Shown: positions 25,773 through 36,734, counted from the stretch's first letter. The stretch is 60,035 nt of DNA from Neisseria gonorrhoeae (GCF_003315235.1 NZ_QNRU01000004.1:1-60035); one strand, 5' to 3'. The notes: generated by a model from the sequence alone, not told the origin. Numbers and translations: made by a program.

Positions 25773-26080
25773 AATATAAAAGCGGGATTTTCGCAGCAAT
25801 ACACGAAACCATGCAGGGATTGCACGACATCGGCGCAATCGACAAAAAGACTATGCGCGGCTTTGACAAGTCCTGCCTGACCGAAATCAAGCCGTTGAGC
25901 GGCGGGGACATCAAGGCAATCAGGGAGAAGGAGGCACTATCGCAAGCCGCTTTCGCCATCTATCTCAACGTGGGGAAAAATCACGTTTCGGCTTGGGAGC
26001 GGGGCGTTAAAAAGCCCGGCGGCGCAGCGTTGAAGCTGCTGACCATCGTCAAAAACAAGGGCATCGAAGCCATTGCGTAG
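25769..26080 (+). CDS. higA: HigA-type XRE-family antitoxin
   Basis: The 103-residue protein has an N-terminal toxin-contact region (FAAIHETMQGLHDIGAIDKKTMRGFD). A helix-turn-helix follows (SGGDIKAIREKEALSQAAFAIYLNV then VSAWERGVKKPGGAALKLL), the layout of HigA2 antitoxins encoded after HigB. It is intact and translationally coupled to the toxin frame. It should repress the operon. With the toxin frameshifted it may now be an orphan regulator. Confidence 0.85.
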   Translation: MKYKSGIFAAIHETMQGLHDIGAIDKKTMRGFDKSCLTEIKPLSGGDIKAIREKEALSQAAFAIYLNVGKNHVSAWERGVKKPGGAALKLLTIVKNKGIEAIA

Positions 26081-26390
26081 CCGACTTGGCAAACGGCAAA
26101 ATCAGCAAGTTCACATATAGACGCGCTGCTGAATATGCCTGCCAAGACAGGCAAGACCGCCGAACTGAATATCAGGGCGTAGCCGCACAAATGCCCGACC
26201 GCATCAAACCAAGCCGAAACGGCGGCGGTACAGACGGCATAGCCCGACAGCAAGGCACGGCGCAGACGGGCGCGAAACCCGAAACATCCCCGACCGCGAG
26301 GCACGGGGATTTTTTGCGCCCGTTGCAGGGGGGGATTGGATTTAAGCGGCGCGGGCTTGAAGGCAAAACGGGCGGGGCGCAGAACTGTTT

Positions 26391-26430
26391 AAATGCCGTC
26401 TGAATCTCAAACGATTTCAGACGGCATTTT
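26391..26430. terminator. Uptake-sequence hairpin
   Basis: AAATGCCGTCTGAAT and ATTTCAGACGGCATTTT form a symmetrical terminator-like hairpin. Confidence 0.75.
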
Positions 26431-26794
26431 GAAACAACGGCTCAAATTCTCGATCCCCTTCCCTTAACGCCGACGTTTTTTATTAACGCGCCCCTTATTT
26501 CTGACACTTTGCTCATAAACCGGCATAACGGTCGGCAACAACCGTTTTAGATTTTCTATACGGGCATTGTTTACAGCATCAGCATAAGACACCGTACTCT
26601 GGAATACCGCCTAAACCCTGCGGATAGTTTTGGATGTGGTATCGACATTGTCGGCAGACTTGTCTAACTCGACCGTTTTCAAATAATCTTTGGCAGATGC
26701 TGCATTCAGTGTCGCGGAATCCGCGTATTTTGAACAAAAGGTCGGGCTACTTTATCACAATAGCAGAAAGATGGAAAACGGCGGGGATTGGTGA

Positions 26795-26826
26795 AAGGTC
26801 GTCTGAAATGATATTCAGACGACCTT
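26795..26826. terminator. GTCGTCTGAA-variant hairpin
   Basis: AAGGTCGTCTGAAAT and ATTCAGACGACCTT form a hairpin downstream of the minus-strand nuclease gene. Confidence 0.7.
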
Positions 26827-26952
26827 GAACGGTTGTGTTTTAAATATGGTATTTATTCATTTGTTTCACCATCAGGCAGTCCAAACCACCTTAAGGGAAT
26901 CGTGTTAAATTGGTAATGGCAGTTAACACTGATAATATAATCTAAAACATCT

Positions 26953-27408
26953 TTAATATTCCGGTTTTGTAAACCAATCATTCAAAACATAGACATATCC
27001 AACCCGCCAACCTAAAGAGTGAACTAACTTTGTATATTGTTTTCTCTTAAAATCGCAAGTTTGTAATTTCTCATCTACTGAACCGGGAGTTTGTTGGAAT
27101 TTGATCTCAATAATAAATAAGGTATCACGGATGATGATAAATAAGCCATTATCGGGCAGTAATCTTTTAGACAGATGGTCTTTCCAATTAATATTGTATT
27201 CCAGTCTTTCCAAAAATCGGTAAAACTCATATTTTTTGAAACAATAAGCCTTCAATTCTCCATTAAACCAAACTTCATAACCCGCATTATCATCTGTTTT
27301 TCTTAAGTCGTACCCGGGAATTTCTTCAAACAACTTTCGTAAGTCTGTACGTTCTTCGAATCTGAGTCCTGTTTGTGTCCTTGCACCGCCGATTCCGCCA
27401 ATAATCAT
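26953..27408 (-). CDS. Small PD-(D/E)XK-type nuclease, probable restriction component
   Basis: The 151-residue protein begins MIIGGIGGARTQTGLRFEER, a start seen in several type II restriction enzymes. Near residue 95 it shows GLFIIIRDTLFIIEIKFQQTPGSVDEKLQTCDFKRKQY: an acidic residue, then E-x-K and the GSVDEKL segment common in PD-(D/E)XK endonucleases. It lies directly downstream of the DpnA-like methylase, whose restored stop would overlap this ATG (ATGA). The family is not identified and it does not resemble DpnII. Codon use is AT-rich like the surrounding island. Confidence 0.65.
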   Translation of the reverse strand: MIIGGIGGARTQTGLRFEERTDLRKLFEEIPGYDLRKTDDNAGYEVWFNGELKAYCFKKYEFYRFLERLEYNINWKDHLSKRLLPDNGLFIIIRDTLFIIEIKFQQTPGSVDEKLQTCDFKRKQYTKLVHSLGWRVGYVYVLNDWFTKPEY

Positions 27409-28170
27409 TTTTCTAACCTTTTCTTTGCTAATTCAAAAAATCTTCTTCCAGTTCGCAACCGCAAAATCTCCGACCATGTTTTAAGGCGGCAACGCCTGTT
27501 GTGCCGCTGCCCATAAAAGGGTCAAAAATTAAATCTCCGATATTTGAAGCCGATAGTATGCAGCGTTCAAGTAAGGAGAGTGGTTTTTGTGTCGGATGTT
27601 TGCCGAATGTTTTTTCGGTTTTATTTGGTGGAGGAAATGTCCAAACACATTTCATCTGTTTGCCATTATTTTGTGCTTTCATCATTTCATAATGAAACGT
27701 ATGTTTGGCTTTTTTATTTTTCTTTGCCCATAAGATTGTTTCTGTCGAATGGGTAAAGAAACGGCAGGACAAATTAGGGGGAGGATTGGGTTTTTCCCAA
27801 GTAATATTGTTCAAAATATGGTAGCCGACGGTTTGCATCAGGTAGCCGATTAAATAGATATTATGAAATGTGCCGCAAACCCAAATTGTGCCGTTTGGTT
27901 TTAATAAGGCGTAACACAGTCGGAGCCATTCTTCGTAAAATTCCAAATCTGCCGCCATTCCTTTGGATTTATCCCAGTTGCCCTTATTGACGGAAACCAT
28001 TTGCCCGTTTTGACAACTGAAACCGTCATTGGAAAGAAAGTAAGGCGGGTCTGCGAAAATCATATCAAAACAGCCGTTTGGATGTTTTTCCAATATCTTC
28101 CGCATGACGTTAAGGGAATTTTCGTTGTAGAGGACAAGGTCGTCTGAAACGATTTTTTCAAACGACTTTG
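27405..28170 (-). pseudogene. DpnA-like adenine DNA methyltransferase, damaged at both ends
   Basis: This is a beta-class N6-adenine methylase. DMIFADPPYFLSNDG is motif IV near the N-terminus, LIFDPFMGSGTTGVAAL is motif I near the C-terminus, and KHPTQKPLSLLERCI is motif X. The text closely follows DpnA of the pneumococcal DpnII system (MIFADPPYFLSNGG, VSVDKGDWDK, LSCRYFTHSTETILWA from memory), which methylates GATC. Upstream of the first usable ATG (28105) the frame continues DLVLYNENSLNV back to a stop, with no ATG, GTG or TTG, so the normal N-terminus appears lost. At the 3' end a T6 run stops the frame at 27428. One extra T would add FELAKKRLEK and end in an ATGA overlap with the nuclease gene. 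Residues 28105-27428 remain open (225 aa). Confidence 0.75.
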
Positions 28171-28204
28171 ATAAATGGCAGCTTCTTCAGCCGGTTTGTC
28201 AAAA

Positions 28205-28366
28205 TCAATCATAAATTGCCAATAATTCTCCGACTTTTTTACGACTGCTGCCCTTTGCGGCAATATTGCGTTGTACTTCAACCGTTTTTAGAATGGCAGA
28301 AGAATAAATATTTCTCGTAAATTCAGTATCATGATTTGAAATCAAAACGCCTTGGGAGTTGGGTGC
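28205..28366 (-). pseudogene. dam: 3' relic of a dam/dpnM adenine methylase
   Basis: In a frame different from its neighbours the minus strand reads GVLISNHDTEFTRNIYSSAI then LKTVEVQRNIAAKGSSRKKVGELLAIYD and stops. This is the C-terminal end of Dam/DpnM methylases: E. coli Dam has VLISNHDT and RKKVDELLALY. The relic overlaps the last codons of the DpnI-like gene and ends about 100 bases before the DpnA-like frame. The rest of dam is absent, replaced by the DpnI-like gene. This is the signature of the neisserial dam-replacing gene. Confidence 0.8.
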
Positions 28367-29133
28367 AATTTGTCGATTTTTTTGTAAAGTCCGCGACCAA
28401 TGAATTCGATCATATTTTGATCACGCAAAATTTGCAACTGTTGGCGGATTTTGTCTTTGATATGGTTGTTTTGGGGAAATTGGATGGATAGTTTGTTTTC
28501 AAATTCATACATTTGCGACAATGTGAATTCTTCGGTGAGTTGGTCGATACATTTCATAACAGCCAAAAGCCAGTCTTTGCGCTCCGCATTTTGGTTGCGT
28601 AAAAACAGGTTGGATTGCCATTTTTTCAGAACGGTTTCGGGTTCGATAATGCGGGAATCGTCTATTAAGAATATTTTTCCGCTTTCAGGCAAAGGGGCGA
28701 GATTGATGGAACACATAATGTGGTGCGGTCGGTTTTTAATGCCTTTATTTCTGGGAATAATCATATCCGGCGTGATGAAATGTTTGGGTACAAGCACCAA
28801 TTGCCGTATGGAGTAATCCGCTTTTTTATATGCAAGAAAGAAAAAGTTGGGGTTGGTATCTGACCGGATGCGCTCCAACATAGTGCGATATGCACCGTCA
28901 GGCACGCTGTTGCCTATGGTTTTTTGATTTTTACTCTTTAATTCATATTGCTCGTGGCAATTTGGGCAAAAGAGGTCTGCAACAGGTTTGTTATTGGCAA
29001 ATCTCTGCATCGGCTTGCTTCCGCAACAGGGGCAATAGCCGTTTTTTTCCAGCCAAGCCTCGCTCATTACACGGATTTTGTGGGTTGCTTTATTTTGTTG
29101 CTTTCCCAATTGGGTATCGAAAAATAAATTCAT
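28342..29133 (-). CDS. drg: DpnI-like methyl-directed endonuclease (drg, dam-replacing gene type)
   Basis: The 263-residue protein matches DpnI along its length. The zinc-ribbon/catalytic domain (GYCPCCGSKPMQRFANNKPVADLFCPNCHEQYELKSK) holds the PD-(D/E)XK residues D...E-L-K in VADLFCPNC...YELKSK. DGAYRTMLERIRSDTNPNFFFLAY follows. A C-terminal winged helix reads NNHIKDKIRQQLQILRDQNMIEFIGRG, almost identical to DpnI. DpnI cleaves G-methyl-A-TC. In Neisseria the dam-replacing gene encodes such an enzyme and its carriers lack Dam. I chose the start MNLFFDTQLG at 29133 because upstream codons are read from a Correia element. The last codons run into the dam relic. Confidence 0.92.
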   Translation of the reverse strand: MNLFFDTQLGKQQNKATHKIRVMSEAWLEKNGYCPCCGSKPMQRFANNKPVADLFCPNCHEQYELKSKNQKTIGNSVPDGAYRTMLERIRSDTNPNFFFLAYKKADYSIRQLVLVPKHFITPDMIIPRNKGIKNRPHHIMCSINLAPLPESGKIFLIDDSRIIEPETVLKKWQSNLFLRNQNAERKDWLLAVMKCIDQLTEEFTLSQMYEFENKLSIQFPQNNHIKDKIRQQLQILRDQNMIEFIGRGLYKKIDKLHPTPKAF

Positions 29134-29157
29134 ATTTTGGATTTTGAGATTAATTTT

Positions 29158-29252
29158 TAGTAGATTAACAAAAATCAGGACAAGGAGACGAAGCCGCAGA
29201 CAGCAGGGCAAGGCGGGGCAACGCCGTACCGGTTTAAAGTTAATCCGCTATA
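29158..29252. repeat. Correia element with internal deletion (about 95 bp) upstream of drg
   Basis: The left end TAGTAGATTAACAAAAATCA and right end TTAAAGTTAATCCGCTATA are present. The interior lacks the AGTACAAATAGTACGG part of the usual core (GCAGACAGCAGGGCAAGG). It begins 25 bases before the drg ATG and so can influence drg transcription. Confidence 0.85.
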
Positions 29253-29288
29253 TTTGAGGTCTGTCTTGCAGACAACCCAATCTGCCTT

Positions 29289-29333
29289 AAAAAGGCCGTC
29301 TGAAACCCTGTTTCCAAGTTTCAGACGGCCTTT
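29289..29333. terminator. Terminator downstream of leuS
   Basis: AAAAAGGCCGTCTGAAAC and GTTTCAGACGGCCTTT (with a short loop) lie 29 bases past the leuS stop. Confidence 0.8.
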
Positions 29334-29361
29334 ATCCGTATGGCTAAACCTTAAAAGCGGT

Positions 29362-32019
<2,658 letters not shown>

Positions 32020-32258
32020 TTAGGAATTTAAAGGAGGAATTATAACAGGTTGCCGATGTCGGCGAATCGGCAAATTGCCGGCAGGATGCGTAAATTCGCA
32101 CGCGCATCATTCCGTATGCCGTACAAATACACCGCGTTTACTGATACGCACGTTTTTTATGCTAATATTACGAACCAAAATCAAACGTTTAAAACTCTCC
32201 TGATGCGGCTCTTCCGAACAAAAGGCAGACGGGCATCGGGTAAAAAAGGATTCTGCAT

Positions 32259-32775
32259 ATGAAAATCAAACAAATCGTCAAACCGAGCTTGGCAGTATTG
32301 GCGGCAGGCATTCTGTCTGCCTGCGCAACCATAAAGCAACGTCAAAGCCGACGGCACGACCGACAATCCGGTTTTCCCGGAACCCTATTCCGTAACGCTC
32401 GACAACAAGCGCGGCACATTCCCGACTTATGACGAACTGGATCAGATGCGCCCCGGTCTGACCAAAGACGACATCTACAAAATCCCGGGCCGCCCGCATT
32501 ACGACGAAGGTATGTACGGCGTGCGCGAATGGGATTACCTGTTCCACTTCCACACCCCGGGCGTGGGTATCGACCCTGAAAACACTTCCGGCGTGGAAGG
32601 CGTTACTACCTGCCAATACAAAGTGATTTTCGATAAAGACAAATTTGCCCGCAGCTTCTACTGGAACCCCGTCTTCCCGAAAGATGCCGTCTGCCCGCCG
32701 CCCGCACCCAAAGCCGAGCCGCAAGTCATCATCCGCGAAATCGTGCCGGCAAAACCGAAACGTATCCGCCAATAA
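32259..32775 (+). pseudogene. BamE/SmpA-like lipoprotein gene with an early frameshift
   Basis: The ATG at 32259 gives MKIKQIVKPSLAVLAAGILS then ACATIKQRQ, a good lipoprotein signal with a LSAC lipobox. The frame is then lost. One base over, the text reads NVKADGTTDNPVFPEPYSVT, then DELDQMRPGLTKDDIYKIPGRPHYDEGMYGVREWDYLF, a SmpA/OmlA-type domain, ending PKRIRQ. An extra base in GCAACCATAAAGCAAC, just after the lipobox, explains the break; deleting it joins the frames. The meningococcal homologue, known to me as Mlp, is an outer-membrane lipoprotein. The downstream frame could begin at ATG 32446, but it would lack a signal. Real inactivation or a sequencing error cannot be told apart here. Confidence 0.75.
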
Positions 32776-32781
32776 GCCGCT

Positions 32782-33225
32782 ATGCCGCCCCGCCTGCTTT
32801 CAGGGATATTGTGCTGCCTGCTGACGACTGCCCCCGTATTCGCACAGGGGCAGCCGGATGCGGTCAGTGCCTATATTCAAAAGAAAAAAGTCATCGTCGA
32901 CACATCCAAGGCGGAACTCTGTTTTGCCGACGACCGTCAGTGCCACCCCGTCCTCATCGGCACTGCCACACCCAAGGGGACGTTCGGACTGACGCTGAAC
33001 AGTACCGACAAGCCCGGTTACGGCGGCGAAGTCATCGGTTTCAAGCAGGAGGGCGATTTTCTTTTCGCCCTGCACCGCGTTTGGAATCAGATACCGTCCG
33101 AAAGGCGAAACGAACGCATCGCCTCCCCGTCCGTGTCCGACAGGATTATGACCAACGGCTGCATCAACGTCAGCGATGCGGTGTACGAAAAACTGCGTCA
33201 TTATTTTGTGTTGGAAGTGATTTGA
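32782..33225 (+). CDS. L,D-transpeptidase (YkuD) family protein, secreted
   Basis: The 147-residue protein has a signal peptide (MPPRLLSGILCCLLTTAPVFA, cleavage before QGQP). A compact YkuD-like core follows: KVIVDTSKAELCFADD, IGTATPKGTFGLT, FALHRVW (His) and RIMTNGCINVSDAVYEKL. The last carries the catalytic Cys in a HxNGCxNxxD-like arrangement. Such enzymes cross-link peptidoglycan or attach proteins to it. The core is smaller than most, so substrate is uncertain. It starts six bases after the lipoprotein gene and is probably in its operon. Confidence 0.75.
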   Translation: MPPRLLSGILCCLLTTAPVFAQGQPDAVSAYIQKKKVIVDTSKAELCFADDRQCHPVLIGTATPKGTFGLTLNSTDKPGYGGEVIGFKQEGDFLFALHRVWNQIPSERRNERIASPSVSDRIMTNGCINVSDAVYEKLRHYFVLEVI

Positions 33226-33393
33226 AACAGACGGATACCGCACGTGCCGGTATCCGTTTTCACATTGCCCCGATGCCTGAAACAGACCGTCCGTCACGTC
33301 ATGCCGCCTGAAACCGGCGCAGATGCCGCCAAGCCTTCAGACGGCATTGTCCGCCCGCTCCGACCGAACAACAACCATCTTTGGGAGAACCTT

Positions 33394-35451
33394 ATGACCG
33401 AACAAAACCGCATCCTCTGCCGCGAACTGAGCCTGCTGGCATTCAACCGCCGCGTGTTGGCACAGGCGGAAGACAAAAACGTCCCCCTTTTGGAACGCCT
33501 GCGCTTCCTGTGCATCGTGTCGTCCAATCTTGACGAGTTTTTTGAAGTCCGCATGGCGTGGCTCAAGCGTGAAAACAAGCTGCACCCCCGGCGCAGGCCG
33601 GACAACGGCAAAACGCCGTCTGAAACCATCGCCGACGTTACCGAAGCGGCGCGCTCCCTGATACGGCACCAGTACGACCTGTTCAACAACGTCCTTCAGC
33701 CCGAGTTGGCGCGGGAAAGCATCCATTTTTACCGCCGCCGCAATTGGACGGGCACGCAGAAAAAATGGATCGAAGACTATTTCGACCGCGAACTGCTGCC
33801 GATCCTGACCCCCATCGGACTCGACCCTTCCCACCCTTTCCCGCGCCCGCTGAACAAATCGCTCAACTTCGCCGTAGAACTCGACGGCACGGACGCGTTC
33901 GGCAGGCCTTCGGGTATGGCGATTGTCCAAGCACCGCGCATCCTGCCGCGCGTTGTTCCCCTGCCGTCCGAACTGTGTGGCGGCGGACACGGCTTCGTCT
34001 TCCTGTCGTCCATCCTCCACGCCCACGTCGGCAAACTCTTCCCGGGCATGAACGTCAAAGGCTGCCACCAGTTCCGCCTCACGCGCGACAGCGACTTGAC
34101 CGTTGACGAAGAAGACGTACAAAACCTCCGCGCCGCCATTCAAAACGAACTGCACGACCGCGAATACGGCGACGGCGTGCGGCTCGAAGTCGCCGACACC
34201 TGTCCCGCCTACATCCGCGACTTTCTGCTCGCGCAATTCAGGCTGACCGACGCCGAACTCTATCAGGTCAAAGGCCCGGTCAACCTCGTCCGCCTCAACG
34301 CCGTCCCCGACCTAGTCAACCGCCCCGATTTGAAATTTCCGCCGCACACGCCGGGCCGTCTGAAAGCCTTGGGCAAAAACAGCCCGATCTTCGATTTGGT
34401 GCGCCAATCGCCCATCCTGCTGCACCACCCCTACCAATCTTTCGATCCCGTGGTCGATATGATACGCGAAGCCGCCGCCGATCCCGCCGTTCTTGCCGTC
34501 AAAATGACGATTTACCGCACCGGCACGCGCTCCGAACTCGTCCCCGCCCTGATGAAGGCGGCACTCGCCGGCAAACAAGTAACCGTCGTCGTCGAACTGA
34601 TGGCGCGTTTTGACGAAGCCAACAACGTCAACTGGGCGAAGCAGCTCGAAGAGGCGGGAGCGCACGTCGTGTACGGCGTGTTCGGCTACAAAGTCCACGC
34701 CAAAATGGCACTGGTCATCCGCCGCGAAGACGGCGTGCTCAAGCGTTACGCCCACCTCGGCACGGGCAACTACCACCAAGGCACATCGCGCATCTACACC
34801 GACTTCGGCCTCATTACCGCCGACGAACAAATCACCGCCGACGTGAACACATTATTTATGGAAATCACAGGCTTGGGCAAACCCGGGCGGCTGAACAAAC
34901 TCTACCAAAGTCCGTTTACCCTGCACAAAATGGTTATCGGCCGCATCGCTCGCGAAACCGAACACGCAAAAGCCGGCAAACCGGCGCGGATTACCGCCAA
35001 GATGAATTCGCTCATCGAACCGACTGTCATAGAAGCCCTGTATCAAGCAAGCGCGGCAGGCGTGCAAATCGATTTGATTGTGCGCGGTATGTGTACCTTG
35101 CGCCCGGGTGTAAAAGGCTTGTCCGAAAACATCCGCGTCCGCTCCATCGTCGGCAGGCAGCTCGAACACGCGCGCGTATATTGTTTCCACAACAACGGCG
35201 CGGACGACACCTTTATTTCCAGCGCGGATTGGATGGGGCGCAATTTCTTCCGCCGCATCGAAACCGCCACCCCGATTACCGCGCCCGAACTCAAAAAACG
35301 CGTCATCCGCGAAGGTTTGGAAATGGCACTGGCAGACAATACCCACGCGTGGCTGATGCAGCCCGACGGCGGCTATATCCGCGCCGCGCCCGCCGAAGGC
35401 GAAAGCGAAGCCGACCTGCAAAACGATTTATGGGATTTGCTCCGAGGCTGA
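33394..35451 (+). CDS. ppk: Polyphosphate kinase 1
   Basis: Ppk1 makes inorganic polyphosphate from ATP. The 685-residue protein begins MTEQNRILCRELSLLAFNRRVLAQAED, and GGGAGAACCTT precedes this ATG. The open frame extends 50 codons further upstream but through an uptake-sequence pair, so the later start is preferred. The two phospholipase-D-like catalytic domains show YKVHAKMALVIRRE (catalytic His) and RVYCFHNNGADDTFISSADWMGRN. The first domain also has LDPSHPFPRPLNKSLN. Length and motifs are normal. Confidence 0.96.
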   Translation: MTEQNRILCRELSLLAFNRRVLAQAEDKNVPLLERLRFLCIVSSNLDEFFEVRMAWLKRENKLHPRRRPDNGKTPSETIADVTEAARSLIRHQYDLFNNVLQPELARESIHFYRRRNWTGTQKKWIEDYFDRELLPILTPIGLDPSHPFPRPLNKSLNFAVELDGTDAFGRPSGMAIVQAPRILPRVVPLPSELCGGGHGFVFLSSILHAHVGKLFPGMNVKGCHQFRLTRDSDLTVDEEDVQNLRAAIQNELHDREYGDGVRLEVADTCPAYIRDFLLAQFRLTDAELYQVKGPVNLVRLNAVPDLVNRPDLKFPPHTPGRLKALGKNSPIFDLVRQSPILLHHPYQSFDPVVDMIREAAADPAVLAVKMTIYRTGTRSELVPALMKAALAGKQVTVVVELMARFDEANNVNWAKQLEEAGAHVVYGVFGYKVHAKMALVIRREDGVLKRYAHLGTGNYHQGTSRIYTDFGLITADEQITADVNTLFMEITGLGKPGRLNKLYQSPFTLHKMVIGRIARETEHAKAGKPARITAKMNSLIEPTVIEALYQASAAGVQIDLIVRGMCTLRPGVKGLSENIRVRSIVGRQLEHARVYCFHNNGADDTFISSADWMGRNFFRRIETATPITAPELKKRVIREGLEMALADNTHAWLMQPDGGYIRAAPAEGESEADLQNDLWDLLRG

Positions 35452-35599
35452 CCCGCACAAGCACTTCCCCCATACGCTCCCAACCCCAATCCGCCGCATT
35501 CCAGACGGCATTGCCTTTCCGACAGCCGAACAAAACCCCGAATCCGTCTGCACGGTTCGGGGCATATCTCCAATACGGGCATCGTGTTCCGGAAAACCG

Positions 35600-36703
35600 T
35601 CAAATCCGCATCGGCATCACAATATATTTGAAATTCGGATTGTTCGGCACGGTAAACAGCGTCGAGCGGTTGGCGTCGCCGAAGGCAAGCTGCATATCGT
35701 CGGAATGGATGTTGCGCAACACGTCCATCAAATAGCCGATATTGAAACCGACTTCGAGTTCGCCGCCCTGATAGGCGATTTCGATTTCTTCGCGCGCTTC
35801 TTCCTGCTCGTTGTTGCTGCACACGACGCTCAACAGGCCGGGTTGCAGGAACAGGCGCGCGCCACGGAATTTTTCGTTGGCAAGAATGGACACACGTTCC
35901 AGCGCGCCCAAAAGTTCGGCACGGGACAACACGAAAATCTTGTCGTTGTCCAAAGGAATCACGCGGTTGAAATCGGGGAATTTGCCGTCGATGACCTTGC
36001 TGACGATGGTCGTGCCGTTGCATTGGAAACGCACCTGCTTGTCCAGCAGCTCGATTTGAATCGGATCGTCGGGGTTGTTCAACAGTTTGAACAGTTCCAG
36101 CACCGTTTTGCGCGGCAAAATCACTTCGGCGCGCGGCAAATCCGCATCAATCGCGCAGGCTGCATAGGCAAGGCGGTGTCCGTCGGTCGCCACAAGGCGC
36201 AACTGGCTGCCCTCAACCTGCATCAGCAGACCGTTGAGATAATAGCGGATGTCCTGCACCGCCATGCTGTACTGCACTTGCGACAGCATGGTTTTGAAAC
36301 GCTCCTGCCCCAGCGAGAAAGTCGCGCTGATGTCCTCGCCGACATTCATCATCGGAAAATCGGCGGCAGGCAGGGTTTGCAGGGCAAAACGCGATTTGCC
36401 CGCCTTCAGCGTCAGACGGTTGTCGTCCCAATCCAGCGACACCAGCGCACCGGCAGGCAGCGCGCGCAAAATGTCCTGAAATTTCTTGGCATTGGTAGTG
36501 ATGCGGAAGTCGCCCGCACCTCCCTCGGGACCCGCGGTGTCGATTTGGATTTCCAAATCGGTTGCCAAGAGTTTGGTCTGACCGCCCCTGCCCTCAATCA
36601 GCACATTGGACAGGATGGGCAGGGTGTGTCGGCGTTCGACGATGCCGGTAACGGCTTGCAGCGGCTTGAGCAGGCTGTCGCGCTCGGCTTGTAAAATCAA
36701 CAT
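35600..36703 (-). CDS. dnaN: DNA polymerase III beta subunit (sliding clamp)
   Basis: DnaN forms the ring-shaped processivity clamp. The 367-residue protein has three clamp-fold repeats. It begins MLILQAERDSLLKPLQAVTGIVERR and ends TVPNNPNFKYIVMPMRI, the conserved VMPMR(I/L) tail. It lies 79 bases downstream of dnaA in the usual order, but a hairpin separates the two genes. The recF/gyrB genes often found next are not here; ppk follows in convergent orientation. Confidence 0.97.
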   Translation of the reverse strand: MLILQAERDSLLKPLQAVTGIVERRHTLPILSNVLIEGRGGQTKLLATDLEIQIDTAGPEGGAGDFRITTNAKKFQDILRALPAGALVSLDWDDNRLTLKAGKSRFALQTLPAADFPMMNVGEDISATFSLGQERFKTMLSQVQYSMAVQDIRYYLNGLLMQVEGSQLRLVATDGHRLAYAACAIDADLPRAEVILPRKTVLELFKLLNNPDDPIQIELLDKQVRFQCNGTTIVSKVIDGKFPDFNRVIPLDNDKIFVLSRAELLGALERVSILANEKFRGARLFLQPGLLSVVCSNNEQEEAREEIEIAYQGGELEVGFNIGYLMDVLRNIHSDDMQLAFGDANRSTLFTVPNNPNFKYIVMPMRI

Positions 36704-36734
36704 TTTCGCTCCTTAAATCGGTTGGATTTCCTAC

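Larger units (their letters stand above)
26081..26952. other. Degraded intergenic region
   Basis: About 870 bases have no convincing intact gene. Two hairpins are present (26391-26430 and 26795-26826). On the minus strand a 48-codon tail (26464-26610) reads SYADAVNNARIENLKRLL... and ends NKKRRR, and may be the C-terminus of a lost gene. The stretch 26081-26390 is G/C/A-rich and reads as low-quality coding fragments in several frames, such as an IDALLNMPAKTGKTAELNIR piece at about 26115-26180. This looks like eroded accessory DNA. Confidence 0.5.

Noticed and set aside
26086-26403. A 105-codon plus-strand frame after the antitoxin
   Set aside because: Starts inside antitoxin-proximal sequence, has low-complexity Arg/Gly/Thr composition and ends in an uptake hairpin. 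Treated as eroded DNA.
24430-26952. Integration site duplicating the tRNA-Leu 3' end
   Set aside because: I looked for a second copy of GTTCAAATCTCGCTGTCGG downstream and found none in the island.
28060-28281. A 73-codon frame beginning MKYNAILPQRAAV upstream of the DpnA-like methylase
   Set aside because: It overlaps the dam relic, which is a better explanation in another frame, and runs into the methylase in the wrong frame.
33244-33393. 50-codon N-terminal extension of ppk
   Set aside because: The extension is read through an uptake-sequence pair, and a good ribosome site precedes the internal ATG at 33394, where homologues begin.
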